Both the position numbers and the translations under genes were made by a program. Below the pieces are notes generated by a model. It did not search any database. It was given only the letters and a program-made list of their open reading frames with translations, and had not been told where the DNA came from. From positions 186,001 through 250,000 of the forward strand of contig CALRTC020000003.1 in NCBI GenBank assembly GCA_943371025.1: DNA of 64,000 nt, written 5' to 3'. This document shows, piece after piece, positions 32,275 to 44,989 of the stretch. How positions within the stretch are numbered: position 1 is the first letter of the stretch; the number at the start of each line of letters is the position of its first letter. Source of the stretch: Niveispirillum sp943371025 (GTDB lineage Bacteria; Pseudomonadota; Alphaproteobacteria; Azospirillales; Azospirillaceae).

Positions 32275-33159
32275 TCAGGCCGCGAAGAAGGTCAGCCAGG
32301 TCAGCATGATGGCGCCCAGCGCGATGCGATACCAGGCGAAGGGGGCGAAGCCGTGGCGGCCCACGAAATTGACCAGCCACCGGACCACCAGCAGGGCCGA
32401 CAGGAAGGCGACCGCGAACCCGATGGCGATCAGTCCGATATTCCCCACCTCCAGTACCGCCCGGTTCTTATACAGGTCGTAGGTTGCGGCCCCCAGCATG
32501 GTGGGGATGGCGACAAAGAAGCTGAACTCCGCGGCGGCCTTGCGCTCCACCCCCATCAGCAGCGCGCCGATGATGGTGGCACCCGACCGCGAGACGCCGG
32601 GGATCATGGCCAGACACTGGGCAAAGCCGATGGCCAGCGACAATTTCGGCGGAAAAGCCTCAACGGCGAAATGCTGGGGACGGGGCACCAGCCGTTCCGC
32701 CGCCAGGATGGCGATGCCGCCGACAATCAGGGCGACCGACACGACCGTGGGGTTGAACAGCACGCTTTTGATATAGGAATGTGCCAGGGCGCCGATGACG
32801 GCCGCGGGCAGGAAGGCCAGCAGGATGGCGGCCGTGAAACGGTAACTCTCGCCATTGCCCTGGGTCAGGCCACGCAGTACCCCCCACAGTTTGCCGAAAT
32901 AGACCAGAAGGATGGCCAGGATGGCGCCCAACTGGATCACGACCTTGAACAGATCCTCTGCCTGGCCCTTGAAGCCCAGCATCTCGCCCAGCAGAATCAG
33001 ATGGCCGGTGGAAGAGACGGGAATGAACTCCGTCAACCCTTCCAGCAGGCCCAGAAGGACAGCGTCGAGATATTGGGCGAGGTCGGTCAAGATCGGCTTC
33101 CATGGCTGGGCGCGGCTGCCGGCCTTATAGCAGTGCGACGCCGGGGCCGCGAGGGCCAT
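32275..33159 (-). CDS. uppP: Undecaprenyl-diphosphatase
   Basis: An inner-membrane enzyme of 294 residues that recycles the lipid carrier for peptidoglycan and O-antigen by dephosphorylating undecaprenyl pyrophosphate. The BacA signatures are LLGLLEGLTEFIPVSSTGHLILLGEML and MIPGVSRSGATIIGALL, with about eight membrane helices. The ATG at 33159 is supported by AAGGAG ten bases upstream. A shorter TTG start is possible but lacks such a site. The ribosome site overlaps a perfect inverted repeat (33171-33192) that could mask it. Confidence 0.95.
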   Translation of the reverse strand: MALAAPASHCYKAGSRAQPWKPILTDLAQYLDAVLLGLLEGLTEFIPVSSTGHLILLGEMLGFKGQAEDLFKVVIQLGAILAILLVYFGKLWGVLRGLTQGNGESYRFTAAILLAFLPAAVIGALAHSYIKSVLFNPTVVSVALIVGGIAILAAERLVPRPQHFAVEAFPPKLSLAIGFAQCLAMIPGVSRSGATIIGALLMGVERKAAAEFSFFVAIPTMLGAATYDLYKNRAVLEVGNIGLIAIGFAVAFLSALLVVRWLVNFVGRHGFAPFAWYRIALGAIMLTWLTFFAA

Positions 33160-33170
33160 GGTGGCGGCTC

Positions 33171-33192
33171 CTTGTCACGTTCATGTGACAAG
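33171..33192 (-). promoter_or_regulatory. Inverted repeat overlapping the uppP ribosome-binding site
   Basis: CTTGTCAC-N6-GTGACAAG, perfect 8-bp arms. On the minus strand the second arm runs into the AAGGAG of uppP, so a hairpin could block translation. Alternatively it is a DNA operator. Confidence 0.6.
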
Positions 33193-33354
33193 AGATGGTG
33201 CCGTGTGGGCACGGGGGCGGGAAAATTCAACCCCAACCACAAGATAATGCGCAATCCGTAGCGGCAATGCAGATACGCCCTTCCATGCCGGCCCTTAGAT
33301 TTCATATGATCGTCGGGTGCGTAAGAGGGACATATCAAGTGATCGTTAACCGCC

Positions 33355-33681
33355 ATGTCTGAGGATGAGAAGAACGGTAATGGAGGGTCGGCGACGGGTG
33401 TGGCCATCAAGGCCAAGCCCAAGACGAAAAAGCCTTCCATGTACAAGGTTCTGATGCTGAACGACGACTACACCCCCATGGAGTTCGTCGTGCATGTGCT
33501 GGAACGCTTCTTCAACAAGAATCGGGACGAAGCCACCCGGATCATGTTGAATGTTCATCGGCGTGGTGTCGGCGTTTGCGGCGTGTTCACCTATGAGGTG
33601 GCGGAGACGAAAGTGGCCCAGGTCATGGACTTCGCCCGCCAGCACCAGCACCCGTTACAGTGCACCCTGGAAAAGGATTAG
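33355..33681 (+). CDS. clpS: ATP-dependent Clp protease adaptor ClpS
   Basis: A 108-residue adaptor that delivers N-degron substrates to ClpAP. The binding-pocket signature YKVLMLNDDYTPMEFVVHVLERFF and CGVFTYEVAETKVAQV are present after a 30-residue flexible N-terminus rich in Lys and Gly, which engages ClpA. It lies 6 bases upstream of clpA, the conserved operon. Confidence 0.96.
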   Translation: MSEDEKNGNGGSATGVAIKAKPKTKKPSMYKVLMLNDDYTPMEFVVHVLERFFNKNRDEATRIMLNVHRRGVGVCGVFTYEVAETKVAQVMDFARQHQHPLQCTLEKD

Positions 33682-33687
33682 CGCATT

Positions 33688-35988
33688 ATGCTGTCGCGGA
33701 ATCTCGAACAGACGCTCCACCGGGCCCTGGCCAACGCCAATGAACGGCGTCACGAGTACGCGACGCTGGAACATCTGCTGCTGGCCTTGACGGAGGACCA
33801 GGACGCGCTGGCCGTGCTGCGGGCCTGCGGGGTGGATGTCGCGAAGCTGAAGGCCGAACTGGTTGAATATCTGGATGGCGAGCTGTCGAACCTCGTCACC
33901 ACCCGCCATGACGACGCCAAGCCCACGGCCGGGTTCCAGCGCGTGCTGCAACGCGCGGCCATCCATGTGCAAAGCTCCGGCCGGGAGGAGGTGACGGGCG
34001 CCAATGTCCTGGTGGCGCTGTTCTCCGAACGCGAAAGCCATGCCGTCTATTTCCTGCAGGAGCAGGAGATGACGCGCTTTGACGCCGTCAACTACATCTC
34101 CCACGGCATCGCCAAGGCCCCGGGCCGGGCGGAGCCCAAGCGCGTGTCGGGCACCGACGACGATGCCCAGTCGGAGAAGGTGGTGAAGAAGGGGACGGAG
34201 GCGCTGGAAGCCTATTGCGTCAACCTGAACAAGAAGGCGGCCAGCGGCAAGATCGACCCGCTGATCGGGCGCGAGCAGGAGGTGGAGCGCACCATCCAGA
34301 TCCTGTGCCGCCGGTCGAAGAACAACCCGCTTTATGTCGGCGACCCCGGTGTGGGCAAGACCGCCATCGCCGAGGGGCTGGCGCGGCGTATCGTCCAGGG
34401 CGAGGTGCCGGAGATCCTGCGCAAGGCCGTGATCTATTCGCTCGACATGGGTTCGCTGCTGGCCGGCACCCGCTATCGCGGTGATTTCGAGGAGCGGTTG
34501 AAGGCCGTCGTCTCTGAACTGGAGGCGCTGGAAGGCTCCATCCTGTTCATCGATGAGATCCATACGGTGATCGGCGCCGGCGCCACCAGCGGCGGGGCCA
34601 TGGACGCATCCAACCTGCTGAAGCCGGCCTTGGCGTCCGGCGCGCTGCGCTGCATCGGCAGCACCACCTATAAGGAATACCGTTCCTACTTCGAGAAGGA
34701 CCGGGCGCTGGTCCGCCGCTTCCAGAAGATCGACGTGAACGAACCCTCGATCGAGGATACGATCAAGATCCTGGAGGGCATCAAGGTCTATTACGAGACC
34801 CATCACAAGGTTCGCTACACCAAGGACGCCATCCGGTCGGCCGTGGAATTGTCGGCGAAATATATTGGCGACCGCAAGTTGCCCGATAAGGCCATCGACG
34901 TCATCGACGAGGTCGGGGCCGCCCAGGCGCTGCTGCCCGAAGCCAAGCGCAAGAAGACCATCACCCAGAAGGATGTGGAGGCGGTGGTCGCCAAGATCGC
35001 CCGCATCCCGCCAAAGTCGGTCAGCCGTGACGACCGGGAAGTGCTGATGAATCTGGAACGTGACCTGAAGACCATGGTCTTCGGTCAGAATCAGGCCATC
35101 GACGCGCTGGTATCGGCCATCAAGCTGGCCCGTGCCGGTCTGCGGGAACCGGAAAAGCCCATCGGCAACTACCTGTTCTCCGGCCCCACCGGTGTCGGCA
35201 AGACGGAAGTGGCCAAGCAGCTGGCGCGCACGCTGGGGATCGAGCTGATCCGATTCGACATGTCGGAATATATGGAGCGGCACACGGTCAGCCGCCTGAT
35301 CGGTGCCCCGCCGGGTTATGTCGGCTTTGACCAGGGCGGCATGCTGACGGATGCCATCGACCAGCATCCGCATTGCGTGCTTTTGCTGGACGAGATCGAG
35401 AAGGCGCATCCGGACCTGTACAATATCCTGTTGCAGGTCATGGATCACGGCAAGCTGACCGACCATAACGGCAAGAATGTCGATTTCCGCAATGTCATCC
35501 TGATCATGACCACCAATGCCGGTGCCGCCGACATGGCCAAGCCCGCCATCGGCTTCGGCAGCGGCATTCGGTCGGGCGAGGATCAGGACGCCATCAACAA
35601 GATGTTCACGCCGGAATTCCGCAACCGCCTGGACGCGACCATCGCCTTCGCCAATCTGGGTCAGGAAGTGGTGACCCGCGTCGTCGACAAGTTCGTCATG
35701 GAACTGGAGGCACAGCTGACCGACCGCGGCGTGACCATCGAACTGACCGATGGGGCCCGCGCCTGGCTGGCCAAGAAGGGTTACGACCCCGTCATGGGGG
35801 CTCGCCCCCTGGCCCGTACGATCCAGGAATATGTGAAGAAGCCGCTGGCCGAGGAACTGTTGTTTGGCAAGCTGGCCAAGGGTGGGGCCGTCCGCGTTGT
35901 CCTGAACAAGGAAGGCGACGGCCTGGACTTCGATTATGCCGAACCCAAGGGCGGCAAGCGCGAAGAAAAGGTCGAGGAACTGGCCTGA
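33688..35988 (+). CDS. clpA: ATP-dependent Clp protease ATP-binding subunit ClpA
   Basis: A 766-residue Hsp100 unfoldase that feeds proteins to ClpP. Order: N-domain (1-145, LHRALANANERRHEYATLEHLLLAL), AAA-1 with Walker A GDPGVGKT near 219 and Walker B ILFIDEIHTVIGAG, and AAA-2 with GPTGVGKTE near 501 and LLLDEIEKAHPD. The ClpP-docking loop region IGF(G) is visible as PAIGFGSGI. The C-terminus is Lys/Glu-rich. A clean terminator follows. Confidence 0.97.
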   Translation: MLSRNLEQTLHRALANANERRHEYATLEHLLLALTEDQDALAVLRACGVDVAKLKAELVEYLDGELSNLVTTRHDDAKPTAGFQRVLQRAAIHVQSSGREEVTGANVLVALFSERESHAVYFLQEQEMTRFDAVNYISHGIAKAPGRAEPKRVSGTDDDAQSEKVVKKGTEALEAYCVNLNKKAASGKIDPLIGREQEVERTIQILCRRSKNNPLYVGDPGVGKTAIAEGLARRIVQGEVPEILRKAVIYSLDMGSLLAGTRYRGDFEERLKAVVSELEALEGSILFIDEIHTVIGAGATSGGAMDASNLLKPALASGALRCIGSTTYKEYRSYFEKDRALVRRFQKIDVNEPSIEDTIKILEGIKVYYETHHKVRYTKDAIRSAVELSAKYIGDRKLPDKAIDVIDEVGAAQALLPEAKRKKTITQKDVEAVVAKIARIPPKSVSRDDREVLMNLERDLKTMVFGQNQAIDALVSAIKLARAGLREPEKPIGNYLFSGPTGVGKTEVAKQLARTLGIELIRFDMSEYMERHTVSRLIGAPPGYVGFDQGGMLTDAIDQHPHCVLLLDEIEKAHPDLYNILLQVMDHGKLTDHNGKNVDFRNVILIMTTNAGAADMAKPAIGFGSGIRSGEDQDAINKMFTPEFRNRLDATIAFANLGQEVVTRVVDKFVMELEAQLTDRGVTIELTDGARAWLAKKGYDPVMGARPLARTIQEYVKKPLAEELLFGKLAKGGAVRVVLNKEGDGLDFDYAEPKGGKREEKVEELA

Positions 35989-36013
35989 GGCTGGTGGACC
36001 AGGTTTGAGAACA

Positions 36014-36045
36014 AACGCCCGGCGGGGAAACCTGCCGGGCGTTTT
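36014..36045 (+). terminator. Terminator of clpSA
   Basis: AACGCCCGGC (36014-36023) pairs with GCCGGGCGTT (36034-36043), followed by TT(TG). Confidence 0.88.
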
Positions 36046-36390
36046 GCATTGCGGCCGATCCCCTTTTGATCATGAAATCAAGGGTTTCGTATATATCGTT
36101 GGCGGAATTGTCCGCTTTCGGTCCTATTTCCGCGCCTGCGAACGACTCTCAGCCCGTGTTATGCGGATTTGCACAGGAAGCATGCGCCTTCTAATGGTCA
36201 GTTATACTGACCTATCATCAAAAAACTGCTGGTGAAGGGGCATTTCACGCTTTATATGATCATCACCGGCGGCTTTCTGGAAAGGGCATTACCCGATCAG
36301 GTGCCGCCGTTTCCAACGGTGCGGCGGGGCCATCCGCTGCATTGCGGCAGAAACGGGGCCTGCCCCCGCGATGATGTAAGGAATGGTTCC
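36046..36390 (+). promoter_or_regulatory. Upstream region of gltD with a 17-bp palindrome
   Basis: No gene is evident in these 345 bp. The dyad GGTCAGT-TAT-ACTGACC (36196-36212) includes a TATACT that could serve as a -10. A further weak dyad, TTGAT/ATCAA, lies near 36066-36081. The GC content drops here, as expected for a promoter. I could not find a convincing sigma-54 site. Confidence 0.5.
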
Positions 36391-37842
36391 ATGGCGACGC
36401 AGAAGATGCTGGGTTTTGTTCACACCGACCAGCGCATGCCCGACAAGCGCAAGGCCGACCTGCGCCGCCAGGATTTCAATGAAATCTATGCCCGCTTCTC
36501 GGATGACGGTGCCAAGGAACAGGCCAATCGCTGCTCCCAGTGCGGCATCCCGTTCTGCCAGGTGCACTGCCCCGTCTCCAACAACATCCCCGACTGGCTG
36601 AAGCTGACGGCGGAGGGTCGCCTGGAAGAGGCGTACGAGCTGTCCCAGTCGACGAACAATTTCCCGGAAATCTGTGGCCGCATCTGTCCGCAGGATCGCC
36701 TGTGTGAAGGCAACTGCACCATCGAGCAGTCCACCCACGGCACGGTGACCATCGGGGCGGTGGAAAAGTACATCACCGACACGGCCTGGGATAATGGCTG
36801 GGTGAAGCCTGCCGTTCCGCGCCAGGAGCGCGCGCAGTCGGTCGCCATCATCGGCGCCGGCCCGGCCGGTCTGGCCGCCGCCGACCAGTTGCGCAAGAAG
36901 GGCTATCAGGTCCATGTCTATGACCGGTACGACCGGGTCGGCGGCCTGCTGATGTACGGCATTCCGGGCTTCAAGCTGGAAAAGGATGTGGTCATCCGCC
37001 GCTGGAAGCTGCTGGAAGATGCCGGCGTTGTCTTCCATCTGGGGGTGGAGATCGGCCGTAACACCGACCTGCGGGCGCTGCGCGCCGAACATGATGCCGT
37101 GCTGATCGCCACGGGTGTGTACAAGGCGCGCGACCTGGGCGGGCCCGGTTCCGGCCTGGACGGCATTGTGGCCGCCCTGGATTACCTGACCGCCAGCAAC
37201 CGCAAGAGCCTGGGCGATACCGTCCTGGATTTCGAGACGGGCAAGTTGAACGCCAAGGGCAAGAATGTCGTCGTCATCGGCGGCGGCGATACGGCCATGG
37301 ACTGCGTGCGCACGGCCATCCGCCAGGGCGCCAAGTCGGTGAAGTGCGTCTATCGTCGCGACCGCAAGAACATGCCGGGTTCCCAGCGCGAAACGGCCAA
37401 TGCCGAGGAAGAGGGCGTGGAATTCGTCTGGCAGACGGCGCCGGAAGGCTTCACCGGCGACAGCCATGTCACGGGCGTGAAGGCCCATAAGATGCATATG
37501 GGCGTGGCCGACGCCACGGGCCGCCAGACGCCGCTGCCCATCGAAGGTTCCAACTTCACCATGGATGCCGATCTGGTGATCAAGGCCCTGGGCTTCGATC
37601 CGGAAGAAATCCCCTCCCTGTTCGGCGTGCCGGAACTGAAGGTCAGCCGCTGGGGCACGGTGCAGGTGAAGTACGCCACCATGATGACCAACCTGGACGG
37701 CGTCTTCGCCGCCGGCGACATCGTGCGCGGCGCTTCCCTGGTCGTGTGGGGCATCAAGGATGGCCGCGACGCCGCCGATGGCATCCACAAATATATTCAG
37801 AACAAGATCGCAACCCAGCCAGTGGCGGTGGCGGCGGAGTGA
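36391..37842 (+). CDS. gltD: Glutamate synthase (NADPH) small subunit
   Basis: The FAD-containing beta subunit of glutamate synthase, 483 residues. It takes electrons from NADPH and passes them through iron-sulfur clusters to GltB. The N-terminal cysteine-rich region has CSQCGIPFCQVHCP and CGRICPQDRLCEGNC for two 4Fe-4S clusters. The FAD site is VAIIGAGPAGLAAADQLRKKG and the NADPH site is VVVIGGGDTAMDCVRTA. The ATG at 36391 follows AAGGAATGG. gltB lies 1.2 kb further on, separated by three short genes, whereas the two are usually adjacent. Confidence 0.96.
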   Translation: MATQKMLGFVHTDQRMPDKRKADLRRQDFNEIYARFSDDGAKEQANRCSQCGIPFCQVHCPVSNNIPDWLKLTAEGRLEEAYELSQSTNNFPEICGRICPQDRLCEGNCTIEQSTHGTVTIGAVEKYITDTAWDNGWVKPAVPRQERAQSVAIIGAGPAGLAAADQLRKKGYQVHVYDRYDRVGGLLMYGIPGFKLEKDVVIRRWKLLEDAGVVFHLGVEIGRNTDLRALRAEHDAVLIATGVYKARDLGGPGSGLDGIVAALDYLTASNRKSLGDTVLDFETGKLNAKGKNVVVIGGGDTAMDCVRTAIRQGAKSVKCVYRRDRKNMPGSQRETANAEEEGVEFVWQTAPEGFTGDSHVTGVKAHKMHMGVADATGRQTPLPIEGSNFTMDADLVIKALGFDPEEIPSLFGVPELKVSRWGTVQVKYATMMTNLDGVFAAGDIVRGASLVVWGIKDGRDAADGIHKYIQNKIATQPVAVAAE

Positions 37843-37845
37843 GGG

Positions 37846-38106
37846 ATGCCGACGGTCGGATATGTCGCGGGTTTCATGATCCTGATGTATTTTCGTGATC
37901 ATGCGCCCCCGCATTTCCACGTTCAGGGCAATGGCGTCTTCGCCAAGATCAATCTCGAAGGATTGACGGTCGAGGACGTCAAAGGAACCCTGAAGGCATC
38001 CGATCTGCGGGCGATCCGTGACTGGGCACGCCGTCATTTGCCGGAGCTTTATGCGGCATGGAGTGTCGCCCAGCGCGGTGAGGCGCCGAACAAGATCAAG
38101 GAGTGA
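37846..38106 (+). CDS. DUF4160 domain protein, toxin-like
   Basis: An 86-residue DUF4160 protein. The family pattern is FMILMYFRDHAPPHFHVQGNG, with the conserved His-Phe-His, then a beta-strand and a helix RAIRDWARRHLPELYAAW. Members are usually paired with DUF2442 proteins, an arrangement resembling toxin-antitoxin modules, though activity has not been clearly shown. It begins 3 bases after the gltD stop, within the glutamate synthase operon. Confidence 0.88.
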   Translation: MPTVGYVAGFMILMYFRDHAPPHFHVQGNGVFAKINLEGLTVEDVKGTLKASDLRAIRDWARRHLPELYAAWSVAQRGEAPNKIKE

Positions 38107-38111
38107 TCGCG

Positions 38112-38390
38112 ATGCGTTTCATCAAGGAAGCCAAGGCGAACCCCGACTTCACCGTGACCATTCACTGGGAAGAGGGGGGAAGCGACATCATCGATTTCCG
38201 CCCCCTGCTTGAAGGGCCGGCACTGACGCCTGTCCGCGACCTGGATTTCTTCCTGAGCAAGCTGGAAGTGGTCCACGACGGCTATGCCATCGGATGGCCC
38301 GAGGAACTGCATTTCAGCGCTGACAGCCTTTGGTACCGTGCGCATCCGGAGGATTTGAAGCGGGACTATCCCGACGTTGCCGCCGAATGA
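38112..38390 (+). CDS. DUF2442 domain protein, partner of DUF4160
   Basis: A 92-residue DUF2442 protein with the typical beta-rich core: FTVTIHWEEGGSDIIDFRPLL, a helix-free middle, and VVHDGYAIGWPEELHFSADSLWY. The ATG at 38112 has AAGGAG at suitable spacing. A GTG at 38103 overlapping the previous stop would have no room for a ribosome site. Together with the preceding gene it forms a compact two-gene cassette. Confidence 0.88.
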   Translation: MRFIKEAKANPDFTVTIHWEEGGSDIIDFRPLLEGPALTPVRDLDFFLSKLEVVHDGYAIGWPEELHFSADSLWYRAHPEDLKRDYPDVAAE

Positions 38391-38421
38391 TCCCCTGACC
38401 ATCGAAAGATCAGACCGCATC

Positions 38422-39084
38422 ATGCTCCGCCTCTACGACAATCTCTCTTCCGGGAACGGCTATAAGTGCCGCTGGCTGCTGACGCAGCTCGACCTGCCGT
38501 TCCAGCGGGTGGAGATGGATATCGATGCGGCCGAGACGCGGACGGACGCTTTCCTGGCCCTGAATCCGAACGGGCGCATTCCGCTGCTGCGGCTGGCGCC
38601 CGGCGATTTTCTGGCTGAAAGCAATGCCATCCTGCGCTGGCTGGCCGAGGGCACGTCCTTCTGGCCGGACAATCGCCGGGACAAGGCGGCCGTTCTGCAA
38701 TGGCTGTTCTGGGAGCAGTACAGCCACGAGCCGAACATCGCCACCGCCCGCTTCTGGATCACCCACAAGGTGGCGATGGACCCGGAACGCATCCATGCCC
38801 TGATTGTGAAGCGCGAGAACGGGCATGCGGCGCTGAAGCTGATGGAACGCCACCTGACGGGCCGTGACTGGTTCGTCGGACAGGGCCCGACCATCGCCGA
38901 CATCGCCTTGTACGCCTACACCCATGTGGCGGAAGAGGGCGGGTTCGACCTAGCCCCCTATCCCGCCATCCGTGACTGGCTTGACCGGTTCGCCGCGCAA
39001 GAAAGCCACATCAAGATCACCGACGCTGTGGGCAGTCCGCTGTCCGTGGCCGATGCACTCTCCTCTGAACGCCAAGGGGTCTGA
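38422..39084 (+). CDS. Glutathione S-transferase family protein
   Basis: A 220-residue cytosolic GST. The N-terminal thioredoxin-like domain includes SSGNGYKCRWLLTQLDLPFQRVEMD, the cis-Pro segment NGRIPLLRL and ESNAILRWLAE, which bind glutathione; the C-terminal domain is helical with GPTIADIALYAYTHVAEEGGF. The substrate is unknown. It ends 2 bases before gltB, so it probably shares the gltD-gltB transcript. A TTG at 38377 is an alternative start without good support. Confidence 0.92.
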   Translation: MLRLYDNLSSGNGYKCRWLLTQLDLPFQRVEMDIDAAETRTDAFLALNPNGRIPLLRLAPGDFLAESNAILRWLAEGTSFWPDNRRDKAAVLQWLFWEQYSHEPNIATARFWITHKVAMDPERIHALIVKRENGHAALKLMERHLTGRDWFVGQGPTIADIALYAYTHVAEEGGFDLAPYPAIRDWLDRFAAQESHIKITDAVGSPLSVADALSSERQGV

Positions 39085-39086
39085 CC

Positions 39087-43628
<4,542 letters not shown>

Positions 43629-43632
43629 GGGT

Positions 43633-43751
43633 AAGTAAGGATAGGGGGCCGAAAGGCCCCCTTTTCTTTTGGGGGCGCGACTCGGGAGGCAAGGATTTCT
43701 GCGGGTTGCCGAGTCGCGGGCGGCTCAGGCGATTCGAAGCTATCCTTACTT
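43633..43751 (+). repeat. Nested inverted repeats after gltB
   Basis: A 12-bp outer pair, AAGTAAGGATAG (43633-43644) with CTATCCTTACTT (43740-43751), encloses the terminator hairpin and a second 9-bp pair, GCGACTCGG (43677-43685) with CCGAGTCGC (43709-43717). Folded, this is a three-way branched structure of 119 bases, suggestive of a small RNA, a processed 3' end or a miniature mobile repeat. Confidence 0.65.
43644..43671 (+). terminator. Terminator of the gltD-gltB transcript
   Basis: GGGGGCC-GAAA-GGCCCCC (43644-43661) followed by TTTTCTTTT, a classical stable tetraloop terminator. Confidence 0.92.
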
Positions 43752-43835
43752 GGAGTCTGGCGGGAGTCGGTAAGTAGAGAAGCCTGTGGCATAAGCCGGC
43801 TGGCATCCGGGCGGGCTTCGGATTATGCTGGCGGC

Positions 43836-44081
43836 ATGTCCAGCACCTTGCTCGAACGCGCATTCACGGAAGCCCGCAAGCGTCCTGTCAGTGAACAGGA
43901 GGCCATAGCCGTGTTTGTCCTGGACGCATTGTCCGATCCCCCACCGATGTCAGCGGGCAAGATTGCCGCCATCCAGGCCGGTATTGCGCGCGGAAGGGCT
44001 GATGCGGCGGCGGGCCGCATCATTGATGCTGAGACGTTTGAGGCCGAATTAAGGGCCGAGTTCGGGGCGGACGCGAACTGA
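43836..44081 (+). CDS. Antitoxin-like protein of a ParE-type module
   Basis: An 81-residue protein, MSSTLLERAFTEARKRPVSEQEAIAVFVLDAL..., helical with an acidic C-terminal tail (ETFEAELRAEFGADAN) of the sort that wraps a toxin. It does not show a clear DNA-binding motif. It starts upstream of and 3 bases from the ParE-type toxin gene, the usual antitoxin-first order. Confidence 0.75.
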   Translation: MSSTLLERAFTEARKRPVSEQEAIAVFVLDALSDPPPMSAGKIAAIQAGIARGRADAAAGRIIDAETFEAELRAEFGADAN

Positions 44082-44084
44082 AAA

Positions 44085-44318
44085 ATGCCGCCCAGCCTCC
44101 GCTATACTGAGGAAGCAAGGGCAGGAATCAGAGCCGCAGCCCATTGGATCAGACAATATGATCGCAAAGCCGCTGCCGAATGGACGGATGGATTGATGCG
44201 GCGATGCCGATTGCTGGCGCTGCATCCAGGTCTGGGGCGGGTGCGTCCGGAACTGTCCATCGACACGCTTGTCTTCCCCTACCGTAATCACCTGATTTTC
44301 TATGAAATCAGGGCGTAG
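44085..44318 (+). CDS. RelE/ParE family toxin
   Basis: A 77-residue protein with the ParE fold pattern: LRYTEEARAGIRAAAHWIRQYDRKAAAEWTDGLMRRCRLLALHPGLGRVRPEL, then TLVFPYRNHLIFYEIRA, the final strands. ParE members poison gyrase, while RelE members cleave mRNA on the ribosome; the sequence does not decide which. It is slightly short at the C-terminus. Confidence 0.85.
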   Translation: MPPSLRYTEEARAGIRAAAHWIRQYDRKAAAEWTDGLMRRCRLLALHPGLGRVRPELSIDTLVFPYRNHLIFYEIRA

Positions 44319-44402
44319 GGTATTTTGGTCCTTTATGTGATCGACGCCCGTCAGGATATCCCCAATCTTCCGCCGTGATTGGTGGGGTTCACCCCAAACG
44401 CA

Positions 44403-44434
44403 AAACCGGCGCCCCGTTTCCAGGACGCCGGTTT
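44403..44434. terminator. Bidirectional terminator between the ParE-type module and ptsN
   Basis: AAACCGGCG (44403-44411) pairs with CGCCGGTTT (44426-44434). On the minus strand it runs into TTTTG, serving ptsN; it can also end the toxin transcript. Confidence 0.8.
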
Positions 44435-44461
44435 CTGAAATCCTGACAAACCAACCCGACC

Positions 44462-44920
44462 TTACGCGGCGTTGACCTGTTCGGTCTGGGCCAGCAGGGC
44501 ATAGAGGGCGTCGCCCGTCTCCGCCCCACGCAGCTTGTCACACAGCACGGGATCGCGCAGAGCGCGGGAAACCCGGGCCAGGGCCTTCAGGTGATCGGCG
44601 CCGGCCCCTTCCGGGGCCAGCAGCAGGCAGATCAGATCCACCGGCTGTTCGTCGATCGCTTCGAAATCGACCGGCTTTTCCAGCCGGGCGAAGATGGCCA
44701 TGACACCGGGCAGGCCCGGCAGCTTGCCGTGCGGAATGCCGATACCGCGCCCCACGCCCGTGGTGCCAAGCCGTTCACGTTCCACCAGCACGTCGAAAAT
44801 GGCCCGTTCGTGCTGGCCGGTCAGATCGGCCGCCTTCTTGGCCAGTTCCTGAAGGACCTGCTTTTTGGAAGCAGCCTTCAGGTTCGGGAGGATCGCCTCC
44901 GGCGTCAAAAGATCATTCAT
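44462..44920 (-). CDS. ptsN: PTS IIA-like nitrogen regulatory protein PtsN
   Basis: The EIIA-Ntr protein of the nitrogen PTS, 152 residues. The phosphorylated His64 lies in GIGIPHGKLPGL. It receives phosphate from NPr and regulates potassium transport, kinases and nitrogen or polymer metabolism. The start at 44920 (MNDLLTPEAIL) gives the normal length; a longer frame to 44974 adds residues not expected in the family. It follows hpf in the conserved rpoN-hpf-ptsN order. Confidence 0.94.
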   Translation of the reverse strand: MNDLLTPEAILPNLKAASKKQVLQELAKKAADLTGQHERAIFDVLVERERLGTTGVGRGIGIPHGKLPGLPGVMAIFARLEKPVDFEAIDEQPVDLICLLLAPEGAGADHLKALARVSRALRDPVLCDKLRGAETGDALYALLAQTEQVNAA

Positions 44921-44989
44921 CGCTGCCGAAGGTGTCTGGAATGAAGGGGATACGGAACGCAAGGATAGAGCCATGGGGAACGCATCGCC

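Noticed and set aside
36095..36125. Possible sigma-54 site upstream of gltD
   Set aside because: The GG and GC elements are not at the required spacing, and neither half matches well.
33655..38037. Long minus-strand frames opposite clpA and gltD
   Set aside because: Antisense shadows of well-identified genes, with unbiased His/Gln-rich products typical of such frames.
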